Positions 1 through 7,782 of a DNA stretch of 58,914 bases are shown here, piece after piece. Source of the stretch: Pedobacter suwonensis (lineage in GTDB: Bacteria > Bacteroidota > Bacteroidia > Sphingobacteriales > Sphingobacteriaceae); assembly GCF_900111825.1 (NCBI RefSeq), contig NZ_FOJM01000023.1:1-58914 (forward strand), in the 5' to 3' direction. Under the pieces are notes generated by a model, which made no database searches, was not told where the DNA came from, and saw only the letters and a list, made by a program, of their open reading frames with translations. Every line of letters begins with the position of its first letter. Position 1 is the first letter of the stretch. The translations under genes and the position numbers were made by a program.

Positions 1-26
1 CATCGATTTTTATCCATTAAATTACC

Positions 27-280
27 CCTACCATTGACGTTATTTTGTAATTACCTATTAATGAGCAGAATGCGGCATCATGCATTTCCGTATAGCTAGG
101 CCATAGCACCGTATCACCGTTCTACTTAAAACCGGCCTAATAAATTTTTCGGACTGCACTGTTCTAGCCATAACACTGGCTTTGAAAGAAAAATTTTCAG
201 CCGGCATTTTTTGTTACTTTTTGATGCCAAAAAGTAAGAGCCCTTCGGCGGCGGTGAGCCGAGGCAAGAATTGTGCGAAG
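27..280. repeat. 254-bp dispersed repeat, left copy
   Basis: This stretch recurs at 58661-58914 in the same orientation with no indels and four differences that I could count, all transitions. It contains a short hairpin, CTTTTTG-atgc-CAAAAAG, near its right end. No convincing reading frame runs through it. The sequence differences argue against a simple circular overlap of one sequence. It looks like one member of a non-coding dispersed repeat family. Confidence 0.85.
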
Positions 281-445
281 GAAAAAACGTCAATCATATT
301 GATTTTTTTATCATAAATTATCCCTCAGGATGACAATTTTTACCTATGATACAGCCTAAATGTACCGGTCGGTAGGCTTATTTTGAACATTTAAACTACC
401 TGACCGGAGAAAAAACTACTCATCATACCGCTAAACTTTGGGTAG
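281..445. other. Gene-free stretch
   Basis: I see no gene here. It holds a weak AATCA-tat-TGATT inverted repeat near 293-305, and is the downstream side of the hydrolase gene on the minus strand. Confidence 0.4.
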
Positions 446-1267
446 CTAAGACTGAATAAACGCTAAAATATCTTTATTAATTGTTTCGGCTTCTGTAGTT
501 GGCATGCCGTGAGGAAAGCCAGGATAGGTGATCAATTTCCCATTTTTCAACAGTTTGGCAGATTTTAAACCAGCATTTTGGTAAGGAACAATCTGGTCGT
601 CTTCACCATGAAGCACCAGGACCGGAATATCAACAGCTTTCAGATCTTCATTGAAATCAGTTTCAGAAAACGCCTTGATGCCATCATAGTGCGCAACAAT
701 TCCTCCCATCATTCCCTGTCTCCACCAGTTTCTTTGCACGCCCTCTTTCACAACTGCTCCTTCCCTGTTATATCCGTAAAACGGAATGGTCAAATCGATA
801 TAAAACTGTTGTCTGTTGTTTAATGTCTGGTCTCTGATATTATCAAAAACAGACATGGGTACACCATCCGGATTGCTTTCACTTTGAACCATAATCGGTG
901 GAACAGCACTAATCAATACAGCTTTTTTTGCTCTGCCATTGGCGTATTTATGAACATAACGAATCACTTCGCCACCACCCGTAGAATGGCCGATGTGAAC
1001 CACATCTTTCAAATCAAGAAATTCTACCAGCTCAGCCGCATCAGCCGCATATTGTTCAATCGTATGCCCGTAGATATCCTGGCTGGAACGGCCGTGTCCT
1101 CTCCTATCGTGTGCAACTACACGGTAGCCTTTCTGTAAAAAAAAGATCACCTGTGCATCCCAATCATCTGATGATAGTGGCCAGCCGTGGTGAAACATTA
1201 AAGTTGGTCCCTGACCTTGATCTTTGTAAAAAATCTCTGTTCCGTCTTTTAATTTTAGTGTACTCAT
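446..1267 (-). CDS. Alpha/beta hydrolase, non-haem chloroperoxidase-like
   Basis: This 273-residue protein is a full-length single-domain alpha/beta hydrolase with no signal peptide, so it is probably cytoplasmic. The nucleophile elbow is G-H-S-T-G-G-G with Ser95. The acid is probably Asp224 in GEDDQIVP and the base His253 in GFPHGM. The oxyanion-hole motif HHGWP lies at residues 26-30. This residue pattern is typical of the cofactor-free haloperoxidase / arylesterase group, where the natural reaction is usually ester or perester hydrolysis. The substrate cannot be told from sequence. It is divergent from the TetR gene at 1532, and a half-match to the TetR operator lies about 120 bp upstream of its start, so shared control is possible. 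Confidence 0.88.
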   Translation of the reverse strand: MSTLKLKDGTEIFYKDQGQGPTLMFHHGWPLSSDDWDAQVIFFLQKGYRVVAHDRRGHGRSSQDIYGHTIEQYAADAAELVEFLDLKDVVHIGHSTGGGEVIRYVHKYANGRAKKAVLISAVPPIMVQSESNPDGVPMSVFDNIRDQTLNNRQQFYIDLTIPFYGYNREGAVVKEGVQRNWWRQGMMGGIVAHYDGIKAFSETDFNEDLKAVDIPVLVLHGEDDQIVPYQNAGLKSAKLLKNGKLITYPGFPHGMPTTEAETINKDILAFIQS

Positions 1268-1384
1268 GGTTTTTAGTTTTTTGTTTATGGTCGATTATAT
1301 TTTAAGAAAATGTTTTCAGTTCTTATTATATATCAAATGTAGTGTTGTAAATGCAAATCAATCTTGACCTATGGTATCTTTCAC

Positions 1385-1393
1385 ACTTGTCTG
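1385..1393. promoter_or_regulatory. Possible half operator upstream of the hydrolase
   Basis: ACTTGTCTG matches one arm of the operator found at 1474-1487 and 2244-2257 (read in reverse complement). The other arm is poorly conserved. It sits between the hydrolase start and tetR and may extend the TetR regulon to the hydrolase. Confidence 0.3.
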
Positions 1394-1473
1394 GTAAATC
1401 ATTGATGCTCATTTCTATTTGGCAAGAAATAATTTTAGCGCATGACAGTTGATTCCGAAAACAAGTAAAACAC

Positions 1474-1514
1474 AGACCAGTTTGTCTATTTACAAATGAT
1501 ATCTCTTATCTTTG
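1474..1514 (+). promoter_or_regulatory. tetR promoter with overlapping TetR-type operator
   Basis: The -7 box TATCTTTG is at 1507-1514 and a -33 TTTG is at 1481-1484, 22 bp apart, fitting the Bacteroidota sigma-A consensus. An imperfect palindrome AGACC-AGTT-TGTCT (1474-1487) covers the -33 box. A nearly identical palindrome sits over the -33 box of the DUF1348 gene. Autoregulation by the adjacent TetR protein is the simplest reading. Confidence 0.6.
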
Positions 1515-1531
1515 TTTGTTAAATACTCAGC

Positions 1532-2059
1532 ATGCCTTCACCAAAAGAAAGAATTTTAGAAATAGCGCTCAACCTTTTTGCTAATCAAGGTTATAATTCA
1601 ACTGGAATTAATCAGATTATTGCTGAAGCAAATGTAGCCAAAGCAAGTTTTTATCAGCATTTTAAATCTAAGGAAGACTTGTGTGTTGCATTCCTGGAAG
1701 CAAGGCATAAGTATTGGTTTGCTGAACTTGATCATTTTATAAAAGCAGAAAAAGATGTAAAATCAAAAGTGATCTCATCGTTCAACTTTTTGATCTATAT
1801 GAACGCAAAGGAACATTTTCGAGGTTGCAGCTTTCTAAATGTCCTGGCAGAGATTCCTAACGACAATATTAAAATCTTAAAAGTAATTCAGGATCACAAA
1901 ACAGATCTTCGAAATTTTTTTTCATCTCTTATAAACGATGAAAGTAAATCGGACCAAATTTACATGCTTTTTGAAAGTTCAATAATGGAAAGTAAAATAT
2001 TTAAATCCAACCAATTGATAGAAAGATCAAAAATGATTATCAAAAATCTAATAAATTAG
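1532..2059 (+). CDS. TetR/AcrR family transcriptional regulator
   Basis: This 175-residue protein has a standard TetR N-terminal helix-turn-helix (about residues 8-54), with the recognition region VAKASFYQHFKSKEDL at 35-50. The remaining ~120 residues are helical and would form the ligand-binding and dimer domain; they have no obvious relation to a named subgroup. It lies between a divergent hydrolase gene and a DUF1348 gene. A palindrome of the AGACA-N4-TGTCT type is present in its own promoter and again in front of the DUF1348 gene, which points to autorepression and control of its neighbours. The inducer is unknown; the hydrolase next door suggests a small organic or reactive compound, but that is inference. 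Confidence 0.9.
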   Translation: MPSPKERILEIALNLFANQGYNSTGINQIIAEANVAKASFYQHFKSKEDLCVAFLEARHKYWFAELDHFIKAEKDVKSKVISSFNFLIYMNAKEHFRGCSFLNVLAEIPNDNIKILKVIQDHKTDLRNFFSSLINDESKSDQIYMLFESSIMESKIFKSNQLIERSKMIIKNLIN

Positions 2060-2243
2060 AAAAAGAATAATTTAATAATCTTTCTGTAGTCCATAGGGTG
2101 AAAAGAATTCCTTTTCATCGCCAATAAACATTGCCTAAAAACGCTAAACAAAAATTCTTCGAAGCAATTATCACACCTTAAAAAATATTGCATTGATTAT
2201 TAATACTTTAAAGATATAAAAAAAATAATATTCAAAAACATAC

Positions 2244-2282
2244 AGACAAGTTTGTCTATATCTGTTTTATGTGATACATTTG
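2244..2282 (+). promoter_or_regulatory. Promoter with TetR-type operator before the DUF1348 gene
   Basis: AGACA-AGTT-TGTCT at 2244-2257 has perfect five-base arms. It covers a -33 TTTG (2251-2254), and a -7 TACATTTG follows at 2275-2282 after 20 bp. The layout copies that of the tetR promoter. Transcription would begin near 2289, upstream of the ATG at 2446, leaving a leader of about 155 nt. Confidence 0.6.
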
Positions 2283-2445
2283 AGATGTTAAATAATTAGT
2301 TTATGTCAACATTAATCATAAATCACGCAACCGATCTGATTTTCAACAGGGGAAAAGGACGTTATTGACGAAAAATGATTCAGCTAACTTTATTGTCCAT
2401 TTTGTTGACCAAACTTCATTTTTAAATTTTAAAAAACTCAGCGTT

Positions 2446-3036
2446 ATGAGAATTCTTACACAAACTCCACAAGCAGCTGGAAGATTGGCAGAAACGGTAG
2501 CAACTGCACAAAATGGTTCAACTAACACCCTTACCAACGATCAGGCTAAAGCAGGATTACAAAATGCTCCCTGCAACACTTCTGCTATTGCAGTTACCGA
2601 AAATGCCCAACAGCCTCCGCAAGTAGAAAAAAAGTATCCGCTCCCACCTTTTACATTGGAAACTGCCTTGCAAAAGGTGCAGCTTGCGGAAGACGCCTGG
2701 AATAGTCAAAACCCTGAAAAAATTTCCAGGGCATATACCATTGACAGCGAATGGAGAAATAGGGATAAGTTTGTGAATGGCAGAGCTGACATCATAAAAT
2801 TTCTTGCTGATAAATGGAAAAAGGAGCTGAACTATAAGCTCAAAAAAGAGTACTGGGCGCATACCGATAACCGCATTGCTGTCAGATTCGAATACGAGTA
2901 CATGGATCAGGATGGAAAATGGTTTAGAGCGTATGGCAATGAAAATTGGGAATTTGATGAAAACGGGTTAATGAAAAAGCGCTATGCCAGCATTAATGAT
3001 TTACCCATTAAGGAAGGGGAGCGAAAGTTTAACTAG
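2446..3036 (+). CDS. DUF1348 / NTF2-like (SnoaL-fold) protein
   Basis: From the ATG at 2446 the protein has 196 residues. The last ~145 residues match the DUF1348 family: PPFTLETALQKVQLAEDAWN, then a SEWRNR motif and a WAHTDNRIAVRFEYEY strand, ending in an acidic strand plus Tyr-rich tail. The family has an NTF2/SnoaL-type cone fold and no assigned reaction. The first ~50 residues are low-complexity (Thr/Ala/Asn/Gln rich) and unlike the family core, with a GQNAPCNTSAIAV-like stretch that could be a linker. The frame is open up to a TTG at 2365, but the first ATG is preferred because it needs no rare start codon. It probably belongs to the TetR regulon because its promoter carries the same operator. 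Confidence 0.8.
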   Translation: MRILTQTPQAAGRLAETVATAQNGSTNTLTNDQAKAGLQNAPCNTSAIAVTENAQQPPQVEKKYPLPPFTLETALQKVQLAEDAWNSQNPEKISRAYTIDSEWRNRDKFVNGRADIIKFLADKWKKELNYKLKKEYWAHTDNRIAVRFEYEYMDQDGKWFRAYGNENWEFDENGLMKKRYASINDLPIKEGERKFN

Positions 3037-3101
3037 TGAAACTCGAATTTCAAAATAAAAGAAATTGCAGCCAATATTTTCTAATTGATCTGAACATATC
3101 T

Positions 3102-3137
3102 AATGGACTTGAGAATTTAAAATTTCCCAGGTCCATT
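3102..3137 (+). terminator. Hairpin downstream of the DUF1348 gene
   Basis: AATGGACTTG pairs with CAGGTCCATT (one G-U pair) around an AT-rich loop, 65 bp after the stop codon. There is no strong U tract, so termination is likely but not certain. Confidence 0.4.
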
Positions 3138-3231
3138 TGCTATTGAAAAATTGATACAATATTTTACCCACATAAATTAAAATCATAATTATAAAATCAT
3201 TCGACTAATTTTATATATCAAACAGAATCTA

Positions 3232-3825
3232 ATGAAGAAATTGATGAGAAGAACATTCAGGGTATCAAAGTATATTATCTACAAAGAAACCCTAATTGAT
3301 TATAAAGAACATTTCTGGTCGTTTCTTGGTGCCTTTGTTGGAATCTGGCTAATTGCATTTCTTCAGTCGCATTATTTGTTAAAGGAAGAGAACATATTCC
3401 TGATAGGCTCTTTTGGAGCCTCAAGTGTATTAATTTATGGAGCAATCCAAAGTCCGCTTGCGCAACCCAGAAATTTAATTGGCGGGCATGTGCTTTCAGC
3501 CCTGGTAGGGGTAACGATTAACCAGCTTATTCCTGATATTATCTGGTTAGCTGCACCGTTGGCAGTATCTCTTTCCATTATAGTAATGCAATGCACCAAA
3601 ACCCTGCATCCTCCCGGTGGTGCAACTACTTTGATAGCGGTAAGCTCTCCAGGTAAAATTGCCGGTTTAGGTTATTGGTATGTACTTTCTCCTGTATTAT
3701 CAGGATGTATCATCTTGTTATTGATTGCTTTGCTCTTTAACAATATGACTAAGAACAGAACTTACCCTACACGCACCAGATTTAGACGATTATTGAGAAA
3801 AAAAGCGAAAAAACAAACTAGCTAA
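3232..3825 (+). CDS. HPP family integral membrane protein
   Basis: This 197-residue protein carries the family hallmark HPPGGAT at residues 126-132, plus FGASSVL (61-67) and AQPRNLIGGH (77-86). About five hydrophobic segments can be drawn at 30-45, 52-72, 84-100, 104-122 and 147-170. HPP proteins are four- or five-span membrane proteins; cyanobacterial members have been linked to nitrite transport, but function in Bacteroidota is unproven. The tail is strongly basic and should be cytoplasmic. The last 8 bp overlap the end of the convergent DUF892 gene. No partner gene gives its substrate. Confidence 0.85.
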   Translation: MKKLMRRTFRVSKYIIYKETLIDYKEHFWSFLGAFVGIWLIAFLQSHYLLKEENIFLIGSFGASSVLIYGAIQSPLAQPRNLIGGHVLSALVGVTINQLIPDIIWLAAPLAVSLSIIVMQCTKTLHPPGGATTLIAVSSPGKIAGLGYWYVLSPVLSGCIILLLIALLFNNMTKNRTYPTRTRFRRLLRKKAKKQTS

Positions 3826-4345
3826 CAATATATTTCGAAGAAATTAATAACAGCAAGGTCCGGTCAGACTTTGCTTCTTCATAGTTTTCTTTCAGTAGTT
3901 TATTGATATGGGGATTATGGAGCCTGACTGCAGCCATCTGTAAAATCTGAAAAGAAGCCATTTCTACACTTTCGATGTTCTGGAGGTAGAATATAATGGA
4001 AAGGTCCTGAAGTTCTGCTTCTCCTTTTTGTTCATTAATGGCTTCAAAGGCATCATCAATTAACCCCGAGAGGCCATGAATACTGCCTTTTGATGGATCA
4101 CTGTCTAACAGGGTATAAATCAGCTGCAAGCGGGCAAGCTGCTTCTCCACATTTCCAACAGTATCAAAAATAGCGTTGCGAAGATCTTTAAAACGGGCCT
4201 CTTCGGCCAGCAGGGGTAATTTATGGGTTAAGTGTATTTTAGCGGTATAAATACGGTCGAGATGTTTGATAAAAAAAAGCTTTAACCTTTCAGAACCAAG
4301 GTTGATCCTTTCCCAGGCATTTGGTGGATTGGTTTGTTCGGACAT
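3818..4345 (-). CDS. DUF892 (YciE/YciF-like) ferritin-like protein
   Basis: The 175-residue protein has the helical layout of DUF892: LKLFFIKHLDRIYTAKIHLT (residues 22-41), a DTVGNVEKQLARL helix, and the GSIHGLSGLIDDA segment that corresponds to the family's CxAMxGLIxEG turn. Family members are four-helix ferritin-like proteins often induced by stress. Here several positions that usually carry metal-binding Glu or His look replaced (for example the usual YSAEKQL is YTAKIHL), so iron binding may be lost; this is inference without an alignment. It is the last gene of a minus-strand run behind a response regulator and a PAS-AraC regulator, with 17 bp to the preceding gene. Confidence 0.65.
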   Translation of the reverse strand: MSEQTNPPNAWERINLGSERLKLFFIKHLDRIYTAKIHLTHKLPLLAEEARFKDLRNAIFDTVGNVEKQLARLQLIYTLLDSDPSKGSIHGLSGLIDDAFEAINEQKGEAELQDLSIIFYLQNIESVEMASFQILQMAAVRLHNPHINKLLKENYEEAKSDRTLLLLISSKYIVS

Positions 4346-4362
4346 AGTATTTTAAAATTGCC

Positions 4363-4725
4363 CTAAGTTAGCAGTTTCTTTACTTTATCCATCAGATAAT
4401 CGATATTAAAAGGTTTTGCAATAAAATCATCTGCACCGCAGCGCTGCGCCAGTGCATTTAAATCCGATTCTCCCGATACCAACAAAACCGGTGTATGGAG
4501 GAGGTGCTTATTGGCTTTAATTTCTGTACAGATGTCAACCCCACTTTTTTTATATCCGATAATGTTCACATCCAATAACACCAGATCAGGTGCTGTAGCA
4601 ATAATGTCTGCTAACGGAATACCGGAATGATAAGTAACGGTCTGAATTTGCTCCTGGTTAAGGATTGTTTCGAAAAGCCATAAAAGTTCTTCATCATCAT
4701 CAATAACCAATACTTTTTTATACAT
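4363..4725 (-). CDS. Single-domain response regulator (CheY-like receiver)
   Basis: The protein is 120 residues, exactly one receiver domain. The acidic pocket is Asp9/Asp10, the likely phospho-acceptor is Asp52 (LLDVN), the switch hydroxyl is Ser84 and the conserved lysine is Lys104 in KPF. There is no output domain, so it must act through a partner protein. No histidine kinase is encoded nearby; the gene follows a PAS-AraC regulator by 18 bp and precedes the DUF892 gene by 17 bp, so the three are probably one operon. An insertion after Asp52 (IIGYKKSG) is seen in many Bacteroidota receivers of this type. Confidence 0.9.
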   Translation of the reverse strand: MYKKVLVIDDDEELLWLFETILNQEQIQTVTYHSGIPLADIIATAPDLVLLDVNIIGYKKSGVDICTEIKANKHLLHTPVLLVSGESDLNALAQRCGADDFIAKPFNIDYLMDKVKKLLT

Positions 4726-4743
4726 ATACCCAGATATTTTAAT

Positions 4744-5610
4744 TTACAGCAGTGCTGTAACATCAATTCCATAAATGTTATAGAACATTTTTTTAAACCG
4801 GCTGGTTGAGGAAAAACCTGCCATTCTACCTAAAGCAGCCGGGCTGTGTTCTTTTCCTTTCGAGATCATCTCCCACACCATGTGCATTTGTACCATGGTA
4901 ATTAATTTTTTTGGTGTCATTGAAACAATCCTGTCGATATAGCGATAAACCTGGCGTTCGCTCATGGCCATTTCCGCGCTTAAAAACCTTAAATTCAGGT
5001 TAGCCGTACCTGCATGTTTACGGACCAGCGTTTCAAACTTTTCCATCCACTTCTGGTCGGCAACCGCTAAGGTCTCATTGAGTCCCAACCACCTGAAATC
5101 AGGCACTTCAGGGTGGATTTCGGGATTGATAAAGGCAATTTCCTGCGAAAACCTGGCCTTTTGCTCTTCTCCCAAACGGTTTAGGATGGAGACAATATGA
5201 CTTTGCTCTTCTTCCTTTTTTTTGCTGGTAATATCTTTTGCAATGGAGAAAAAAACCTGATCGCGCTCAATAAAAACAGATGACCAGGAAAGCCATACCG
5301 TTTTACCATCCTTGGTCAGCAGGCGGTTATCATACTCGGCAAAATGCTCGCTATTTACCTGCGCAGTTCTCACATGAGAAGCAACCTCCCGATCATCGGG
5401 ATGGATAAAATCATCTATAGGTGAATTAAACAGCTCTTCATCCGAGTAACCCAATAAATTTTGAACGGCAGGATTAATTTTCTTCAGCAATCCGTCTCCA
5501 CCCACAATGCACAGCAGGTTTGGATATTGTTCAAAATAATATTCGAGGTCAGCCTGGTTATTAACGTATTTATCTTTCATTTTACATGTTTCTGCATGAT
5601 AAACAGGCAT
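4744..5610 (-). CDS. PAS domain-containing AraC-family regulator
   Basis: The 288-residue protein begins with one PAS domain (about residues 20-130: NLLCIVGGDGLLKKINPA, then DDFIHPDDR and a PAC-like segment FFSIAKDITSKKKEEE). A short coiled segment follows, then an AraC-type DNA-binding domain at roughly 190-285 with LSAEMAMSERQVYRYI and ALGRMAGFSSTSRFKKMF as the two helix-turn-helix units. It should be a cytoplasmic sensor-regulator with a ligand or redox cofactor in the PAS pocket. Either the ATG at 5610 or the one at 5580 (MKDKY) could be the start; a GGGGGA stretch just before 5610 favours the longer form slightly. It heads the run PAS-AraC, response regulator, DUF892. Confidence 0.85.
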   Translation of the reverse strand: MPVYHAETCKMKDKYVNNQADLEYYFEQYPNLLCIVGGDGLLKKINPAVQNLLGYSDEELFNSPIDDFIHPDDREVASHVRTAQVNSEHFAEYDNRLLTKDGKTVWLSWSSVFIERDQVFFSIAKDITSKKKEEEQSHIVSILNRLGEEQKARFSQEIAFINPEIHPEVPDFRWLGLNETLAVADQKWMEKFETLVRKHAGTANLNLRFLSAEMAMSERQVYRYIDRIVSMTPKKLITMVQMHMVWEMISKGKEHSPAALGRMAGFSSTSRFKKMFYNIYGIDVTALL

Positions 5611-5981
5611 GTCCCCCGTTCATACCCTATGCATTTGCAACACATAGTTATAGCTATTGTTTCATAATTCCATGAGATATAAAATTTTGTCAGTTTTTAG
5701 TTTAATATGGCAGTTTTATCACCAGATTTTAACCCAAATCATGGCAACATTAACGGTTAGCCGTGGTAATTATGCTACATTTCTACTTAGATTTGTTACA
5801 ATGTGGGTAATTCATACCCCATTCAGACTGAAAAACGATTAGCCAAAATTCTTCGGGCAATTTTTCAATTATTATTTGCGATTTGAAATTTTATTTCTAA
5901 ATTGCTGATGCGAATTACTAATTAATATCATCATTCACTTAAACACAGAGCTAAGCATCAATTAAATTTCTTTAACAATAT
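5611..5981. other. Intergenic region between divergent genes
   Basis: This AT-rich stretch separates the PAS-AraC gene (minus) from the unknown gene at 6072 (plus). It must hold both promoters. I see no reading frame with coding character in it. Confidence 0.4.
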
Positions 5982-6086
5982 TCCTGGTCGAGTGGTAGCC
6001 CCACATTTTCAATCTCTCTGTGAAGAGTTATTTGGTAGTTCGCAGCGACCAGGATACTTTATTTTACGGTTATGCGAACTACCAAA
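5982..6086 (+). promoter_or_regulatory. Structured leader with start-codon-masking inverted repeat
   Basis: Two long perfect inverted repeats cross each other. Stem A pairs TCCTGGTCG (5982-5990) with CGACCAGGA (6046-6054). Inside it lie two small hairpins: GTGG/CCAC (5992-6004) and CTCT-GTGA-AGAG (6016-6027), the latter closed by a GNRA-type loop. Stem B is 14 bp: TTTGGTAGTTCGCA (6031-6044) pairs with TGCGAACTACCAAA (6073-6086) and takes in the ATG at 6072. The A and B arms interleave, so they must form a pseudoknot or compete. This is the layout expected of a translational switch, but the ligand or trigger is unknown. Confidence 0.55.
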
Positions 6087-6707
6087 AGTAAAAACCAAAA
6101 CACACAGCTCCCTATTCAGGTTGCAGCTGTAACCAACCACATGAATGTATTGCCTGCCATTTGCTCGGTAAAGGCCACCTTACATCACATTGACGGCACC
6201 GTTTCAGAAATCACCATGACTTTGCCACGCTACAGCGGTTGGGCAGAATTTTTAGAAGACGGGCAAAATGCCATTCGGGAATATGTGCATCAGCTCACCC
6301 GGCATTGGATACAGATTACCCATTTCTTTATCGAAACCGGAACCGTCACGGCTAATGGTACAATAGCCTCTTGTTTTTTGCCACGCAGGTTCGATATCCC
6401 TTTAGGCAAATTTTATAAACCAATGGTATGTGGTGAATGGGTTTGGGCCAATCAACATCCGCATCACCCCAAGTATAACCAAAAAGGATCAAGCAAAAGT
6501 TTAACCGCATTGATGGCTATTGCAAATAGTAGAAATGATGTGGTTTATCATCAAATAGAGCCTAATATTATTCTTTGTGGTATTCCATTCGCGAGTCAAT
6601 CGGCTTACTTTGAAAAAGGTGATGTGCCTATCGGGTATTTTGAAAAGAACGGAATGGAGTATGTGGTTATTTACAGTTATGTGGTTGGGAAAGGGAGTTT
6701 TGAGTGA
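6072..6707 (+). CDS. Conserved-looking protein of unknown function
   Basis: I do not recognise this 211-residue protein. It has no signal peptide or membrane segment. The first ~25 residues are Lys/Asn/Gln-rich, followed by a mixed alpha/beta body (SVKATLHHIDGTVSEITMTL, HWIQITHFFIETGTV, then a His-rich NQHPHHPKYNQ and the strand-rich end). The in-frame ATG at 6141 (MNVLPAICSV) is an alternative start that would remove the low-complexity N-terminus and leave the inverted repeat upstream of the gene. Codon use looks like the neighbouring core genes. It stands alone; a good bidirectional terminator follows at 6866. The structured leader suggests conditional translation. Confidence 0.7.
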   Translation: MRTTKSKNQNTQLPIQVAAVTNHMNVLPAICSVKATLHHIDGTVSEITMTLPRYSGWAEFLEDGQNAIREYVHQLTRHWIQITHFFIETGTVTANGTIASCFLPRRFDIPLGKFYKPMVCGEWVWANQHPHHPKYNQKGSSKSLTALMAIANSRNDVVYHQIEPNIILCGIPFASQSAYFEKGDVPIGYFEKNGMEYVVIYSYVVGKGSFE

Positions 6708-6865
6708 TGGGTGGGTAAACTGAATTTAGGCCCTTGGGGATTGGGGACTTAAATTTGCTAAAATTCAATTACCTCCTGAGCGGCACACTAACATGTTACC
6801 TACTAACACATTAATAGTTTAACAAAAAACATTTCCACTACCATACATATACAGGAGTACAGGAT

Positions 6866-6898
6866 AAAGCCCCTTCTTGCAAAATCAGGGGCTTTTTT
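6866..6898 (+). terminator. Rho-independent terminator
   Basis: AAAGCCCCT (6866-6874) pairs with AGGGGCTTT (6887-6895), followed by a run of six T. It can serve the gene at 6072 and, in reverse, the convergent gene at 6924. Confidence 0.8.
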
Positions 6899-6923
6899 CT
6901 TAACATACATTTTAACATACAAA

Positions 6924-7346
6924 TTAATTAAATTTAATTTCCGATAACTTAAATTTATGCTCGACATTTTGAATTTCTGTAATACCATTTGCAAACCTTA
7001 GCATTAAGCTCACTAAGGATAAAACTGTATTAGTTTTTATAAATTCCATTTCATATCCAGCCCTCGCAATTTCCTTATCTGTATGCATTGTATTTATCGA
7101 CAACATCTTGCCCTGAACTAGTCTTTCATAACCCAAAACGTCTAGATTAAGGCAATTTGGAGGTACAGGAAGAGCCAAATCAATTGCAGTATCAATGAGT
7201 TTGCATATTTCATCTTCATTCTTAGCTAGCCAAATATCATTCCTAATCTTTAATAACTTCTTAATCAAGTTCGCTTGATCTTCTGACATGTCGCCTGGTC
7301 GGTGGTTATGCTTCAAAAACACCCCATATCTTTTTAAATTTATCAT
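6924..7346 (-). CDS. Unknown AT-rich accessory protein
   Basis: I do not recognise this protein. From the ATG at 7346 it has 140 residues, with no signal peptide. It is mostly helical (DQANLIKKLLKIRNDIW, DEICKLIDTAIDLALPVPP) and ends in a hydrophobic helix plus Lys-rich tail. The frame is open to 7406, but a -7 promoter box TATATTTG lies at 7351-7358, between the two possible starts, so the longer form is unlikely; the ATG at 7289 (MSEDQ) is also possible. Composition is more AT-rich than the flanking core genes. It is the leftmost gene of a minus-strand accessory block reaching to the tRNA-Leu gene. Confidence 0.6.
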   Translation of the reverse strand: MINLKRYGVFLKHNHRPGDMSEDQANLIKKLLKIRNDIWLAKNEDEICKLIDTAIDLALPVPPNCLNLDVLGYERLVQGKMLSINTMHTDKEIARAGYEMEFIKTNTVLSLVSLMLRFANGITEIQNVEHKFKLSEIKFN

Positions 7347-7406
7347 AAGGCAAATATATGTAAATTTAAAATTACAACAATGTAGTTTTAAATAAGTTCT
7401 TGACAT

Positions 7407-7605
7407 TGTAAATTTTATTTCTAAAAGAAAGTAAGCTTGCCAACTTCCCTACCTCATTCCTCAAATGTACTTTTGATTATCAATAACAAAAATAAAAACA
7501 CAATTTATGCCATTTATAAATGGAGTATCAGCATTTCCAACCTGGACGACCAAAGGACAAATAAAAAAGCCTGTTAAGCTTATTCTGGAAAAACTGCTTG
7601 AAAAC
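7407..7605. other. Gene-poor spacer with a 14-bp palindrome
   Basis: A perfect palindrome CCATTTATAAATGG lies at 7510-7523. A 52-codon frame runs from the ATG at 7507 to 7665, ending inside the repeat element. It has a Lys/Leu-rich helix (KKPVKLILEKLLENL). In the next frame the same DNA reads EYQHFQPGRPK, so it could be a frameshifted relic. I do not call it a gene. Confidence 0.25.
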
Positions 7606-7740
7606 CTGTCTATCCGTAGAATTAAGCACAACGACTACGGATTATGGGCAGTGTTGAGTTTCTAGACGTGACTTGGTTTTCTCCCATATACGTAGTCTCC
7701 TTATGCTCAAACTAAGGCTCAAGACTACGTACAGATGGGG
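7606..7740 (+). repeat. Palindromic 135-bp element, copy 1
   Basis: This aligns over its full length with 8971-9108 at roughly three quarters identity by eye. The right part folds as TACGTAGTCT (7689-7698) with AGACTACGTA (7722-7731) around an inner CCTTA/TAAGG stem. The left part has CCGTAG/CTACGG. The two outer ends are related as imperfect terminal inverted repeats of about 22 bp. It could be a small non-autonomous mobile element or a structured RNA. Confidence 0.7.
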
Positions 7741-7782
7741 AGGCTTTTAATTAGCTCTTATCTGTTTCCTCGCTACCTCTTG

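Noticed and set aside
2365..2445. N-terminal extension of the DUF1348 protein from TTG 2365
   Set aside because: It needs a TTG start and adds 27 residues with no family resemblance, while an ATG at 2446 is available.
5982..6054. Degenerate tRNA gene
   Set aside because: The size, the outer stem, AGTGGTAG and GTTCG recall a tRNA, but no T stem or proper anticodon stem can be formed.
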